Shown here piece by piece: positions 1 to 8,249 of a stretch of DNA of 10,659 nucleotides; the first letter of the stretch is position 1, and each line of letters starts with the position of its first letter. Origin of the DNA: Burkholderiales bacterium. GTDB lineage: Bacteria; Pseudomonadota; Gammaproteobacteria; Burkholderiales; JAEUMW01. Made by a program: the position numbers and the translations under genes. The notes below the pieces were generated by a model, which was not told where the DNA came from, made no database searches, and was given only the letters and a program-made list of their open reading frames with translations. The stretch spans positions 1-10,659 of the forward strand of contig JAEUMX010000053.1 in assembly GCA_016791285.1 (NCBI GenBank), written 5' to 3'.

Positions 1-3000
1 TACTTGCCCTGCGGGGCGAAATACGAAGCGACGTAAGTCGTCCCCGCGGTCACCGTAACCGGGTTCGCGAAATTGACCTGCTGCCAGCCGCTCGCGGTCT
101 CGTTGGTGAAGGTGGCGGTCGCGAGTTGCGTACCGGTCGAAGTCCACAGATTGCCGATGTGCGTGCCGAGGTTCTGCGGTCCCTTGTAGAAGCGGATGCC
201 GGTGATCTGGCCGGCTTGGCCGGGAACGAACTTCACACCCACCTCGATGGGGGCGGCGTCAGGGTCCGTGACGACGGCTGGCGTGGTCGAGGCACTCCAG
301 AGCGAGAAGGTCCCGGAACCGCCCCCGCCCGAGCCGACGGTGACGTTCACGCCGGCTCCAGGTGTTTCGAGATTGAGGCTGTCGTCGGCCGCGCGGCTCT
401 TGATGTTGAAGCTGCCGTTGACGGTCGGCGTCCAGCTGTAGGACCAGTTCGATCTTCCCTCCGCGCGTCGCCACGTCGTGCCGCCGTCGGTGGATACCTC
501 CATACCCCCGACGCGCCCGCCGACGTCGGACGCAGTGCCGGTGATCGTTACCGGCGTCCCCGGCTGCAGGGTGCTGCCGCCGGTGGGCGACGTGATGGTC
601 GAGGTCGGCCGGGTCGTGTCGGTCGAGGCAGTGGCTGCCGTCAGCCCGGATATGAGCGTGGTCGGCTGTACGCCCATGTCGGCGAACAGATTCACCGTCG
701 CTTGCCGAATGCGGCTGTCGATGGGCGACGAACCATCATGTACGGCATCGAGACCCCAGCCCCATTGCGTGGTGCCAGCCCCGAACACGAGCGCGCCGCT
801 CGGCGCCCGGTACATCGTGAGACTGTGCGTCGCCGGTGCCGTCCCGTAGGTCGACCCGTGGTCCTGCAGGTAGCTGGTGCTGGGGTCGGTCGTCGAAGAA
901 AGCCGGATCAGCCCGGCTGGCCGGGAGCCGTTGTCCAAGTCCTCGTCCCATTCGTAGGAGAGAATGTCCGAGGTAAGCTGCGTAGAACTCGAGCCGAGGC
1001 CGGTGTTGCGCCAGAATCGCAGCTGGCCGTCTTCCGCCGGCACCGTGATCCTGGTGGGTGGGTCGCTGCCGTCGTTGACCATGAAGATCTGGCCGGTCAG
1101 CGAATTCTCGGGACGTCCTGCATCAGTGCCGAACCGCGGATCGCGCCAAGTTCCGGTGGCCGGCGCTTCGGGATCGTCGATGCCCGTCGGATGGGTTTCC
1201 TTGTACGAGACCAGCGTGGCGTAGTTGTCCTCCCAGCGCGTCTTCCAGAACACCTCGTTGCCGCTGAAGAACGCCAGATCGACCCCCGCGTCGCGCGCCG
1301 CCTCGACGTTCGCCCGCTGCCCCGCGGACCAGTATTCGTCGTGGCCGACAGACAGGAAGACGTTGTGCTCGCGGATCTCGGCGCCGCGACGGTCGCTGTC
1401 GATGCCGGAGAAATACGAAACGTCGTAGCCGTTGGCTTCGAGAAAGCGGATCGTCGGGTACTCCGAATCGAACAGGAAATCCTCGGGTTGGCCGGGCGCG
1501 CTGCCGAACCGCGTGTTCATCGGCCGGTTGTAGCTGACCTTGTAGGCCCGCCCTGCGGGCGATCCGGAATAAAGGCTGTTGCCGCCCCAGTCGTTGTAGG
1601 CCTGCCAGGTGGTGTCCGCGGTCTGAAAGAGGAGATCCGAGTTACCCGTGTCGTCGCGCACGACGAAGGGGATGTGATTGGCGCCGCCGCCATTGCGCAC
1701 CAGCTTCGCGACGTAGACCCCTGAAACCGCGTCGGCAGGCATGGCCCAGGTCGCGGACACGCTCCAGTTGCCGGCATCGACGAGCCCAGTGGAAGCATCG
1801 GTCACCGGGTTCGGCTGCGACGAGATCGGCAAGGAACCGATCGTTGCGACCTTGCGGGCGCCGTCCCCAGCGTAATACCCGAGCCGATAGATGTCGATCT
1901 GGTAAGCAGCATCCGACTTGATTTTGAACTGGACGTCTTCGCCCTTGTTCACGCTGAATTGGGCGGCGTAGCCTTCGATCCTCGTGTCGTAGTTCGTGAC
2001 GTCCCACTCGGTCTTAGGATTGCCCGGCTTTGCGTTCTCCAGCACGATCTCGTTGGCGGCGCTCACGGTAAGGGAGACGGTCGCCGAGTTGCTGGTGGCC
2101 TGGCCGTCGCTCGCGGTGTAGGTGAAGCTCGCAGGGCCGCCGTAGCCGCTCGTTGGAGTGAACACGACGTTACCGGCGTTGAGTACGACGGTACCGTTAC
2201 TGGGATTGCTCACGGCGCTGACGGTAAGCGGATTGCCGTTGGCGTCGGTATCGTTGGCGAGCAGCGTTGCGGCCGCGATGGTGAGCGGCGTATTGAGGGG
2301 CGTGACAAACCCGCTGTCGTTGTTTGCCACCGGCGGCTGGTTGGGGCCACCCGGCGGCTCCGTGACATCGGCAAACTGCAGGAGTTCGACGTTACGCACG
2401 GTATCGGCGCCATCGGGTGCGCCGGTGCGAAGATCGGTGACGAGGAAGCCGCCACCCGCTTCGGTAGCTACGCTGTAGTTGGCGCGTGCCCCCGAAAAGC
2501 GTGCCGTGTCGACCCCCGTCAGCCCATCGAGGAGGTTGTTGCCCGCGTTGCCGGTGAGCAGGTTGTCGAGCGCGTTACCCGTGCCGTTGAGGTTCGCGGT
2601 GCCGGTCAGCACCAGGTTCTCGATGTTCGCCCCGAGCGTGTAGGTGACGCCTGCATTGACCGTGTCGGTGCCTTCCCCCGCGTTTTCGGTCACGACGTCG
2701 GTCGCGACACTGATGAAGTAACTGTCGTCGCCCGCGCCGCCGATCATCGTATCGGTGCCGTTGCCCCCGTCGAGCGCGTTGTTGCCGGCGTTGCCCGTGA
2801 TCGTGTTGTTGAGGGTGTTGCCGGTGCCAGCGATGTGGTCGGTGCCGGTCAGTACCAGATGCTCGACGTTGCTACCTAGCGTGTAGGCGAGGCTCGAGCG
2901 CACCGTGTCGGTGCCAGCACCCGAGGCCTCGGTCACGACATCGTCCACGTTGTCCACGACGTAGGTGTCGTTGCCGGTCCCGCCCGCCATTGAGTCGGCG

Positions 3001-4931
3001 CCCAAGCCGCCGTCGAGGGTATCGGTGCCACCACTACCGCTCAACGTGTTGTTGCCGGCGTTGCCGATGAGGGTGTTGGCGAGCGAGTTGCCGGTGCCGT
3101 TGATGTTGCCCGTCCCGGTCAGCGTGAGATTCTCTACGCGGGCGGGAAGCGTGTAACTCACGCTCGCGAACACCGTGTCCGTACCACCGGTGCTCGACGA
3201 TTCGGTGACGATATCACCCGTGTTGTCCACAGAATAGGTATCGCTTCCCGCTCCACCGACCATCCGGTCGACGCCGATCCCGCCGTCGATCTGGTCTCCA
3301 AAGGCGGTCCCGGTAAGAGTGTTGGCGCCCGCATTGCCCGTCATCAGCAAGCCATAACCGACGCCGCTCGCGTTGACGTTGTTGGCCGTCGTGCCGCTGG
3401 TGTCGGCGATCGGCCCGCTCCCGGTCCCGATCACGACCTGCTCGACATTGGTGAGCGTGCTGCCGAGCGTGAGCGTCTGCGCCGTGCCCACGTTCGTGAA
3501 GCGCAACTCGTCGACGCCGCCCGCGCCATCCACGGTCCCGCCCGTCATGGCGCCCGAGCTCGGGACGAGGATCAGGTCGTCGGCGCCGGTCCCCGCCACC
3601 GACTGGCCCGACACCTTGGTGAAGATCGCGCCGGGAGATTCGCCTGGGCCACCGGCTCCATCCTGTGAGATATCCGCAGGTCCTGTCCGGAGCCCGCGCA
3701 GGTCTCGCGGGCGGTTGATGGTGACGGCAGCGGAGGCCGTCGCCGTTCCCCCCTTGCCGTCCGACACGGTGTAGAGGAAGGTGGTCTCGTAGGAAGAGAA
3801 ACTCGCGAGCGCCCACTGGATCCCCACGGGCGGCGTGAAGACGACCGAATTCCCGACGATCCTGGCGCTGTCGGCCGGCTTTCCCTTGACCTGAGTGATG
3901 GTCAACCGGTCGCCGTCGAAATCGACATCGTTACCGAGCAATCGGCTGAACGGTATCGTCAGCGATCTGCCATCGACGACCGACAATCCCTCGTCGGCCT
4001 GGGCCTGCGGCGCGTTGTTGGAGCCGTCGAGAAAGACCTTGCGGTCCTTGAAATCGAGCCGCTTGACGTTACGCGCCAGATCGTTGCCGTCGTTCTGGCC
4101 GGGCCGGAACCGGGCGTGCCGGATTCGCGCCTGTGTGGAAGAGATCCTGGAGATGTCGTATTCGAGAACGGAGCCGCGATAGCGGGCGATATCCGCACCG
4201 GCCCCGCCATCGAGGACGTCATCGCCTGCACCCCCGATGAAGACGTCGTCGCTCGCCCCGCCGACGAGCTCGTCGTTGCCTTCGCGGCCATCGATCTCGT
4301 TGCGTCCCGGGCCGCCTACGATGCGGTCGCCGCGGGGTGAGCCAGCCAGCTTCTCGCGCGGCGCCCTGAGCTCTCTCGAGGGCTCGGTGACCGCGCGCAG
4401 CGAAGCCGGAGTGCCATCGTCCGAGAGCGAACCCGGATCCTCGTAGGCCAGTTCGAGAGAGGTCGCGACGCCAAGACCGCCGCCTACGGCATCCTGGTCG
4501 ACCGGCGCCGAGGGTGCGCTCACGGCGGGAACAACCAGGGCTTCGGCGCTGTTCGTGGTCAGGCCGGTCAAAGCGACGCTTGGGTTGTACGCCGCGTTGG
4601 GAAACGCGACTGCCTCCTCACTCGATGCCGCACTGGCGGAGACGCCCAATCCGGCATTGGGCTCCTCCTCCACGGGGACCGCAGTGGCATTGCCGTCGCG
4701 TTCGATGGCGAGTCCATGGGCATAGGGCGCCGCGCCGCCATGGCGGGCAACGGGGCTGACTAGTCCCATCGCCATTCCTGCATCGAGGATCATCGTCGTC
4801 GGGAGGAGGCTGCGAAAATCCAGAAGCCCGCTGTCGGCGATCGCGTCCTTGGCACAAGGTATGCGCTGGTCGAACTCCCGTTTCAAATCGCCCCAGGGCG
4901 CGCCTCTCTTGGTCGGGTAGCTGATTCGCAT
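1..4931 (-). CDS. Giant RTX protein with N,N-dimethylformamidase beta-subunit-like domain and DUF4082 (C-terminus outside window)
   Basis: One uninterrupted minus-strand frame of about 1643 codons runs from ATG at 4931 off the left edge, so the C-terminus is missing. The start is set by a strong Shine-Dalgarno just upstream. Domains by residue: 1-200 unrecognised, Ala/Ser/Pro-rich, no signal peptide; 201-253 RTX nonapeptides (GGAGDDVLD type) with a beta-rich tail; 305-406 cadherin-like ([11 protein letters not shown]); 529-860 RTX tandem units and a second tail; 864-961 cadherin-like ([13 protein letters not shown]); 962-1437 DMFase large-subunit-like, with GHDEYWS at H1197 and SGN at N1225; 1439-1532 bacterial Ig-like ([10 protein letters not shown]); about 1539 onward DUF4082 ([23 protein letters not shown]). 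I find only one cysteine, C26, as is typical of RTX proteins. Known: RTX repeats bind calcium and fold outside the cell after type I secretion. Inferred: exported by the divergent ABC/HlyD pair. Substrate unknown; the enzyme domain may act on an amide other than dimethylformamide or may be non-catalytic. Confidence 0.9.
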   Translation of the reverse strand, partial: MRISYPTKRGAPWGDLKREFDQRIPCAKDAIADSGLLDFRSLLPTTMILDAGMAMGLVSPVARHGGAAPYAHGLAIERDGNATAVPVEEEPNAGLGVSASAASSEEAVAFPNAAYNPSVALTGLTTNSAEALVVPAVSAPSAPVDQDAVGGGLGVATSLELAYEDPGSLSDDGTPASLRAVTEPSRELRAPREKLAGSPRGDRIVGGPGRNEIDGREGNDELVGGASDDVFIGGAGDDVLDGGAGADIARYRGSVLEYDISRISSTQARIRHARFRPGQNDGNDLARNVKRLDFKDRKVFLDGSNNAPQAQADEGLSVVDGRSLTIPFSRLLGNDVDFDGDRLTITQVKGKPADSARIVGNSVVFTPPVGIQWALASFSSYETTFLYTVSDGKGGTATASAAVTINRPRDLRGLRTGPADISQDGAGGPGESPGAIFTKVSGQSVAGTGADDLILVPSSGAMTGGTVDGAGGVDELRFTNVGTAQTLTLGSTLTNVEQVVIGTGSGPIADTSGTTANNVNASGVGYGLLMTGNAGANTLTGTAFGDQIDGGIGVDRMVGGAGSDTYSVDNTGDIVTESSSTGGTDTVFASVSYTLPARVENLTLTGTGNINGTGNSLANTLIGNAGNNTLSGSGGTDTLDGGLGADSMAGGTGNDTYVVDNVDDVVTEASGAGTDTVRSSLAYTLGSNVEHLVLTGTDHIAGTGNTLNNTITGNAGNNALDGGNGTDTMIGGAGDDSYFISVATDVVTENAGEGTDTVNAGVTYTLGANIENLVLTGTANLNGTGNALDNLLTGNAGNNLLDGLTGVDTARFSGARANYSVATEAGGGFLVTDLRTGAPDGADTVRNVELLQFADVTEPPGGPNQPPVANNDSGFVTPLNTPLTIAAATLLANDTDANGNPLTVSAVSNPSNGTVVLNAGNVVFTPTSGYGGPASFTYTASDGQATSNSATVSLTVSAANEIVLENAKPGNPKTEWDVTNYDTRIEGYAAQFSVNKGEDVQFKIKSDAAYQIDIYRLGYYAGDGARKVATIGSLPISSQPNPVTDASTGLVDAGNWSVSATWAMPADAVSGVYVAKLVRNGGGANHIPFVVRDDTGNSDLLFQTADTTWQAYNDWGGNSLYSGSPAGRAYKVSYNRPMNTRFGSAPGQPEDFLFDSEYPTIRFLEANGYDVSYFSGIDSDRRGAEIREHNVFLSVGHDEYWSAGQRANVEAARDAGVDLAFFSGNEVFWKTRWEDNYATLVSYKETHPTGIDDPEAPATGTWRDPRFGTDAGRPENSLTGQIFMVNDGSDPPTRITVPAEDGQLRFWRNTGLGSSSTQLTSDILSYEWDEDLDNGSRPAGLIRLSSTTDPSTSYLQDHGSTYGTAPATHSLTMYRAPSGALVFGAGTTQWGWGLDAVHDGSSPIDSRIRQATVNLFADMGVQPTTLISGLTAATASTDTTRPTSTITSPTGGSTLQPGTPVTITGTASDVGGRVGGMEVSTDGGTTWRRAEGRSNWSYSWTPTVNGSFNIKSRAADDSLNLETPGAGVNVTVGSGGGGSGTFSLWSASTTPAVVTDPDAAPIEVGVKFVPGQAGQITGIRFYKGPQNLGTHIGNLWTSTGTQLATATFTNETASGWQQVNFANPVTVTAGTTYVASYFAPQGK
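2490..3350 (-). repeat. Second RTX region: three long tandem units
   Basis: Residues about 529-814 form three related long units. Each has RTX nonapeptides, then a D-T/S-Y segment, then (D)VVTE...GTDTV...YTL...VENLTLTGT...GTGN...GNAGNN. The DTY-type motif recurs near 3237, 2964 and 2724, so the period is about 91 and then 80 residues; the shorter spacing reflects mostly one nonapeptide fewer. Such units are common in large RTX proteins of Proteobacteria. The DNA repeats are diverged in third positions, so they are not a recent duplication. Confidence 0.85.
4173..4331 (-). repeat. First RTX (GGxGxDxxx) nonapeptide block
   Basis: Five consecutive nine-residue units encode residues 201-245, in register as [45 protein letters not shown], followed by ADIARYRG. 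The last two match the hemolysin-type calcium-binding consensus GGxGxDxUx; the first three are degenerate. The block is followed by a beta-rich tail (YDIS...[15 protein letters not shown]) of the kind that usually closes RTX beta-rolls. Confidence 0.85.
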
Positions 4932-4934
4932 GTT

Positions 4935-4946
4935 CCTCCTCTCCTT
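4935..4946 (-). promoter_or_regulatory. Strong Shine-Dalgarno of the RTX gene
   Basis: Read on the minus strand, the bases just before the ATG at 4931 are AAGGAGAGGAGGAAC. AAGGAG (4941-4946) lies 9 bases from the ATG, and a second AGGAGG (4935-4940) lies 3 bases from it. This near-ideal purine tract decides the start codon of the giant gene and suggests efficient translation. Confidence 0.75.
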
Positions 4947-5258
4947 CCTGAGTTACCAATACGCGAGTTTGGTGCACGAATTCCACGGCTTGGGCGGACG
5001 TCGGCCCGATCGTCCCGACTCGATTCTCCGCAGAACTACGCCGATGGCGTTGGTCTGCGGGCTGCAAGGCGGGGATTGGCTTTTCCAGGGGACGCTCGGG
5101 GTTTTCCTTCCGGGCACGTGCTTTAGCGCAGCGTACAATGCGGGCGGGGCTGTCCGGGGGTGCCGGACGCAGAGGCGGGATCGGTCCGCATTAGGCGACG
5201 AACGGTCACCCCCTGCTGATCCGATCGAACCCTGCGAGACAGCTCGTAGTCGCCACCT

Positions 5259-5292
5259 CTTGAGCAATTACGCTTCTCCGTAAGTGTTCAAG
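5259..5292. promoter_or_regulatory. Imperfect 14-bp inverted repeat, possible operator or RNA hairpin
   Basis: CTTGAGCAATTACG (5259-5272) and CGTAAGTGTTCAAG (5279-5292) are inverted copies matching at 12 of 14 positions around a 6-base loop (CTTCTC). As RNA, one of the two mismatches becomes a G-U pair. There is no T-run on either side, so it does not look like an intrinsic terminator. Its place in the AT-rich part of a divergent intergenic region fits an operator for a dimeric regulator, which is an inference. Confidence 0.4.
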
Positions 5293-5397
5293 CAACCGTC
5301 GTAAGGCCCGGCGCAGAAAAGAAATTCAAACTCTTTTGTTTCTAGTTTTATGGCACCTGAAAGGACCCATTGACAGGTCGGCGACAACGAGCGAAAC

Positions 5398-5427
5398 CTG
5401 ACATTTCAGTATGTTTGAGCGTAGACT
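5398..5427 (+). promoter_or_regulatory. Candidate sigma70-like promoter for the plus-strand genes
   Basis: CTGACA (5398-5403) resembles a -35 box and TAGACT (5422-5427) a -10 box, with an 18-base spacer, in the AT-rich stretch ahead of the 98-residue gene. Transcription would begin near 5434, giving a leader of about 60 bases. A perfect TTGACA at 5370-5375 has no good -10 partner. Both assignments are by eye and weak. Confidence 0.3.
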
Positions 5428-5493
5428 AAACGTAAGCGAAGATCAATCTCCGAGACCCACCGGGGCATTCGGTCTTCCAAGAGAGTTCAAGCG

Positions 5494-5790
5494 ATGCACG
5501 ACGAAGTCTTCATAGACGGCATCAGTGAGATCACCGTCACCGGACCGACCGTCCGGATCGATACCTTCAGCGCGTCACCCTCCGAGAAGGATGCCGACGG
5601 CAATCCCAAGCCAGTGCATCGGCAGCGCATCATCATGACGCTGGAGAGCTTCATGAATGCCCGCGACCTGATCGAACGGGTGGGCCGGGAGCTGATACAG
5701 GGCGGCGTCGTGCGGCGTCTCGACAGCGCTTCTGGAAAGGAAGGAGCGAAGCCGGCCGGGTCGCCGAATTTTCCGCCGGGCCGGTCCTGA
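5494..5790 (+). CDS. Small (98 aa) hypothetical protein upstream of the type I secretion genes
   Basis: I cannot assign this protein to a named family. The ATG at 5494 is preceded by a weak Shine-Dalgarno (AAGAGAG, 5479-5485, spacing 8). The sequence is short, soluble-looking and has no signal peptide or membrane segment. The first half looks beta-rich (FIDGISEITVTGPTVRIDTF), followed by a charged loop (SPSEKDADGNPKPVHRQ), a strand RIIMTL and a helix (ESFMNARDLIERVGRELIQ) ending GGVVRR; the last ~20 residues look disordered. The pattern 'VRID ... P ... RIIM ... F ... helix' loosely recalls the DUF3467 family of small proteins, but this is an impression and not an assignment. It shares strand with the transporter genes 197 bases downstream and lies between them and the putative cargo, so an accessory or regulatory role in export is a fair guess. 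The codon pattern and in-frame structure look genuinely coding. Confidence 0.75.
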   Translation: MHDEVFIDGISEITVTGPTVRIDTFSASPSEKDADGNPKPVHRQRIIMTLESFMNARDLIERVGRELIQGGVVRRLDSASGKEGAKPAGSPNFPPGRS

Positions 5791-5793
5791 CGC

Positions 5794-5821
5794 GCCGTGC
5801 AGCCCCCGATGACTGCACGGC
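5794..5821 (+). terminator. Hairpin after the 98-residue gene, possible weak terminator
   Basis: GCCGTGCAG (5794-5802) pairs perfectly over 9 bases with CTGCACGGC (5813-5821) around a 10-base loop, starting 4 bases after the stop codon. No T-run follows, so it may only attenuate transcription or stabilise the transcript end rather than stop it. If it terminates, the transporter genes need their own promoter in 5822-5987; a TTGACA at 5880-5885 is the only -35-like box that I see there, without a clear -10 box. Confidence 0.35.
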
Positions 5822-5987
5822 TGGGCACACCGAGCACGAGCTAGCCGTTTTCGCCGCTTTACTCCTTACGTCCGTCGCCTTGACATCGCCCAATCCGGCG
5901 TCCTCGATAGGCTCGCCGAATCCTTCTGCTCCCCGAGTCTTGAAACCGCGCTGAGATTGCGCGCGCAAATGCCGTGTTGACCAGATC

Positions 5988-8231
5988 ATGCGCCTAGTTG
6001 CCGGAGAAACCGAGCGTCCCGATGCCGAGGTAATTCCCGGTCCCGGCGCAAGACAGGAAGGCGACTCAAGTGAGCCGCGGGGTCCGGAAGATGCCCAGGC
6101 GGGAGCCCATACGGCCCTGCGCTGCCTGGTGGCCGTCGCCGCGCACTTCGGCCTCTCGACGTCGCGCGACAAACTCGTTCTCGAACACGGCCTCGCGGAC
6201 CAAGAGCCTTCCTTGCCGCAACTGGTGTCGATTGCGCAGAAACTGGGGCTGCGGGCGCGGGCCGAGCGGCTGCGGTTCGAGCGCCTGGTCGCACTGGACC
6301 GAGCCTATCCCGTCATCGTGCGGCTCGACAATGGCAATAGCATAGTGGTTGCCGGCATCCAGCAGGGTGCCGACGGGATGCGCGTCGCGATATTCGATCC
6401 GCTCGCAGCCCAGACGGGCGTCTTCCTGCTCGAGGCCGAGCGCTTCCAGCAGCGCTGGACGGGGGAGGTGATCTTCATCCAGCGCGACTACCGTCTCAGC
6501 GATCCGCACCAACCCTTCGGTCTGCGCTGGTTCGTGCCGGAGCTCCTGCGGCAGGGACAGGCGTTTCGCGACGTGGCGGTCGGAACCGTTGCCCTTTACG
6601 TCGTCGCACTCGCGGTCCCGATCTTCTTCCAGCTGGTGATCGACAAGGTCGTCGCGCACGAAAGCACCTCGACGCTCTACGTTCTCACCGTCGGCGTGAT
6701 GCTCGCCCTGCTGTTCGAGTCGGTGTTCGGGTTCGTTCGCCAGTATCTGCTCCTTTATGCATCCAACAAGATCGACCTGCGGCTCGCGACGCGCACGTTC
6801 AGTCACCTGCTCGCCCTGCCCATCGACTACTTCGAGGGATGCTCCGCTGGCGTGGTCGTGCGCCACATGCAGCAAGCGGAGAAGATCCGCCAGTTCCTGA
6901 CCGGGCGGATGTTCCTCACGCTGCTCGACGCCTGCGCGCTGCTCGTCGTCATACCGGTGCTGCTCTTCTACAGTCCGCGACTGACGGCAATCGTGTTCGT
7001 TTTCGCGGCGGCGATCGCCGCCATCGTGGCGTCCATGATCGGTCCCTTCCGCCGCCGGCTGCTCGACCTGTACAACGCCGAGGCGGAGAAACAGGCCATG
7101 CTGGTCGAAGCCATTCACGGGATGCGCACCGTGAAGACGCTCGCCATCGAACCCATTCAGCGCCGCAAATGGGACGATCGGACCGCTGCCGCGATCCGGA
7201 CGCACTTCCGGGTCGGGAAGATCGGCATCTCGGCGCAGGCGGCCACCGGCTTTCTGGAAAAAGCCATGGTCGTTGCCATCATCGCTTTCGGCGCCCAGGC
7301 CGTGTTCGATCATCAGCTCACGATCGGCGCGCTGATCGCCTTTCAGATGCTCTCGGGACGAGTCGTGACACCGCTCGTGCAGATCGTCTCTCTGGTGCAG
7401 GAATATCAGGAAACGGCGCTGTCGGTCCGCATGCTGGGAACGGTGATGAACCATCCTCCGGAGCAGCGGCGCACCTCGGGCCTGACCCCGCGCCTGACCG
7501 GCACCGTCGAGCTCGACCGTGTGAGCTTCCGGTACGCGCCCGGAGGCAATCCGGTGGTCGACCAGGTTTCGCTCCGTATTCCGGCGGGTTCGCTCATCGG
7601 CATCGTCGGCAAGAGCGGGTCGGGCAAGACGACGGTGACGCGCCTGATGCAGGGTCTCTACCCGGTGCAGGAGGGCGTCATCCGCTTCGACGGTGTCGAC
7701 ATTCGCGAGATCGATCTGCCGCACCTGCGCCGTAACATCGGTGCCGTGCTCCAGGACAGTTTTCTCTTCCGCGGCTCGATCCGAGAGAACATCGCGGCGA
7801 CCAAGCCCTGGGCCTCGATGGAGGAAGTGGTCGCGGCCGCGCAGATCGCGGGCGCGCACGAGTTCATCGAGCGGCTGCCACAGGGTTTCGATACCGCGAT
7901 CGAAGAGAACGCCGAGAATTTCTCCGGCGGCCAGAAGCAGCGCCTGGCGATTGCGCGCGCACTGCTCACGCAGCCGCGCTTCCTGGTCCTCGACGAGGCT
8001 ACCAGCGCGCTGGACCCGGAGAGTGAGGCGATCTTCCTCGCGCAACTCGGCCGCATCCGCGCCGGGCGCACCGTCCTCATCATCTCCCATCGGCTCACGA
8101 CGCTGGTCCAGTGCGATCGGATCGTCGTGCTCGATCAGGGACGCATCGCCGATATCGGCCCGCACCACGATCTGGTGCGGCGGTGCGCGATCTATCAGCG
8201 CCTGTGGAACCAGCAGACGAAGCATCTGTAG
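5988..8231 (+). CDS. Type I secretion ABC transporter (permease-ATPase, HlyB type) with degenerate C39-like domain
   Basis: This 747-residue protein is an inner-membrane ABC exporter that would power one-step secretion of an RTX protein. Residues about 40-165 form a C39-peptidase-like domain in which the catalytic cysteine position appears to be T42 (HlyB has Y9) and the histidine position is serine (NGNSIVV against HlyB DGRHFIL), so it should bind rather than cleave cargo. Membrane segments follow from about residue 200 to 480. The nucleotide-binding domain has Walker A GKSGSGKTT (541-549), Q-loop Q589, signature FSGGQ (645-649), Walker B FLVLDE (665-670), D-loop SALD and switch H701, so the ATPase looks intact. 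An in-frame stop at 5952 and no other start before it leave ATG 5988 as the first start; the Shine-Dalgarno is poor. Next gene 18 bases downstream. Length is usual for the family. Confidence 0.95.
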   Translation: MRLVAGETERPDAEVIPGPGARQEGDSSEPRGPEDAQAGAHTALRCLVAVAAHFGLSTSRDKLVLEHGLADQEPSLPQLVSIAQKLGLRARAERLRFERLVALDRAYPVIVRLDNGNSIVVAGIQQGADGMRVAIFDPLAAQTGVFLLEAERFQQRWTGEVIFIQRDYRLSDPHQPFGLRWFVPELLRQGQAFRDVAVGTVALYVVALAVPIFFQLVIDKVVAHESTSTLYVLTVGVMLALLFESVFGFVRQYLLLYASNKIDLRLATRTFSHLLALPIDYFEGCSAGVVVRHMQQAEKIRQFLTGRMFLTLLDACALLVVIPVLLFYSPRLTAIVFVFAAAIAAIVASMIGPFRRRLLDLYNAEAEKQAMLVEAIHGMRTVKTLAIEPIQRRKWDDRTAAAIRTHFRVGKIGISAQAATGFLEKAMVVAIIAFGAQAVFDHQLTIGALIAFQMLSGRVVTPLVQIVSLVQEYQETALSVRMLGTVMNHPPEQRRTSGLTPRLTGTVELDRVSFRYAPGGNPVVDQVSLRIPAGSLIGIVGKSGSGKTTVTRLMQGLYPVQEGVIRFDGVDIREIDLPHLRRNIGAVLQDSFLFRGSIRENIAATKPWASMEEVVAAAQIAGAHEFIERLPQGFDTAIEENAENFSGGQKQRLAIARALLTQPRFLVLDEATSALDPESEAIFLAQLGRIRAGRTVLIISHRLTTLVQCDRIVVLDQGRIADIGPHHDLVRRCAIYQRLWNQQTKHL

Positions 8232-8249
8232 CGGGAAGGCGCGGCGACG

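Larger units (their letters stand above)
4932..5493. other. Divergent intergenic region between the RTX gene and the type I secretion genes
   Basis: These 562 bases separate divergent genes and hold no open frame that I recognise as a protein. The left part (4950-5250) is GC-rich, with a small hairpin (GTCCGG 5152-5157 / CCGGAC 5163-5168). The part from about 5255 to 5445 is clearly more AT-rich and contains the dyad at 5259-5292 and a sigma70-like promoter candidate at 5398-5427. The region should contain the promoters for both directions; I could not identify a convincing one for the RTX gene, whose leader could be several hundred bases long. Confidence 0.6.

Noticed and set aside
126..1724. 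A 532-codon plus-strand open frame, and another of 306 codons at 1959-2879
   Set aside because: Both lie opposite the giant RTX gene, whose translation gives recognisable domains throughout. The plus-strand products look like compositional shadows.
2490..3350. Possible CRISPR-like or minisatellite array because of regularly recurring GC-rich words
   Set aside because: The words are codons of RTX nonapeptides (GGxGxDxUx) in one continuous reading frame, with third-position divergence between copies.
4849..4865. Sigma54-like -24/-12 element on the plus strand (TTGGCAC, then GC at 4863-4864, with the GG-N10-GC spacing)
   Set aside because: It lies inside the RTX coding region and would give a leader of more than 600 bases to the next plus-strand gene. 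No enhancer-binding regulator is visible, so a chance match is more likely.
4930..5283. A 117-codon plus-strand open frame in the divergent intergenic region
   Set aside because: It has no recognisable motif, and its apparent upstream region is the coding start of the RTX gene. The composition does not look like a protein.
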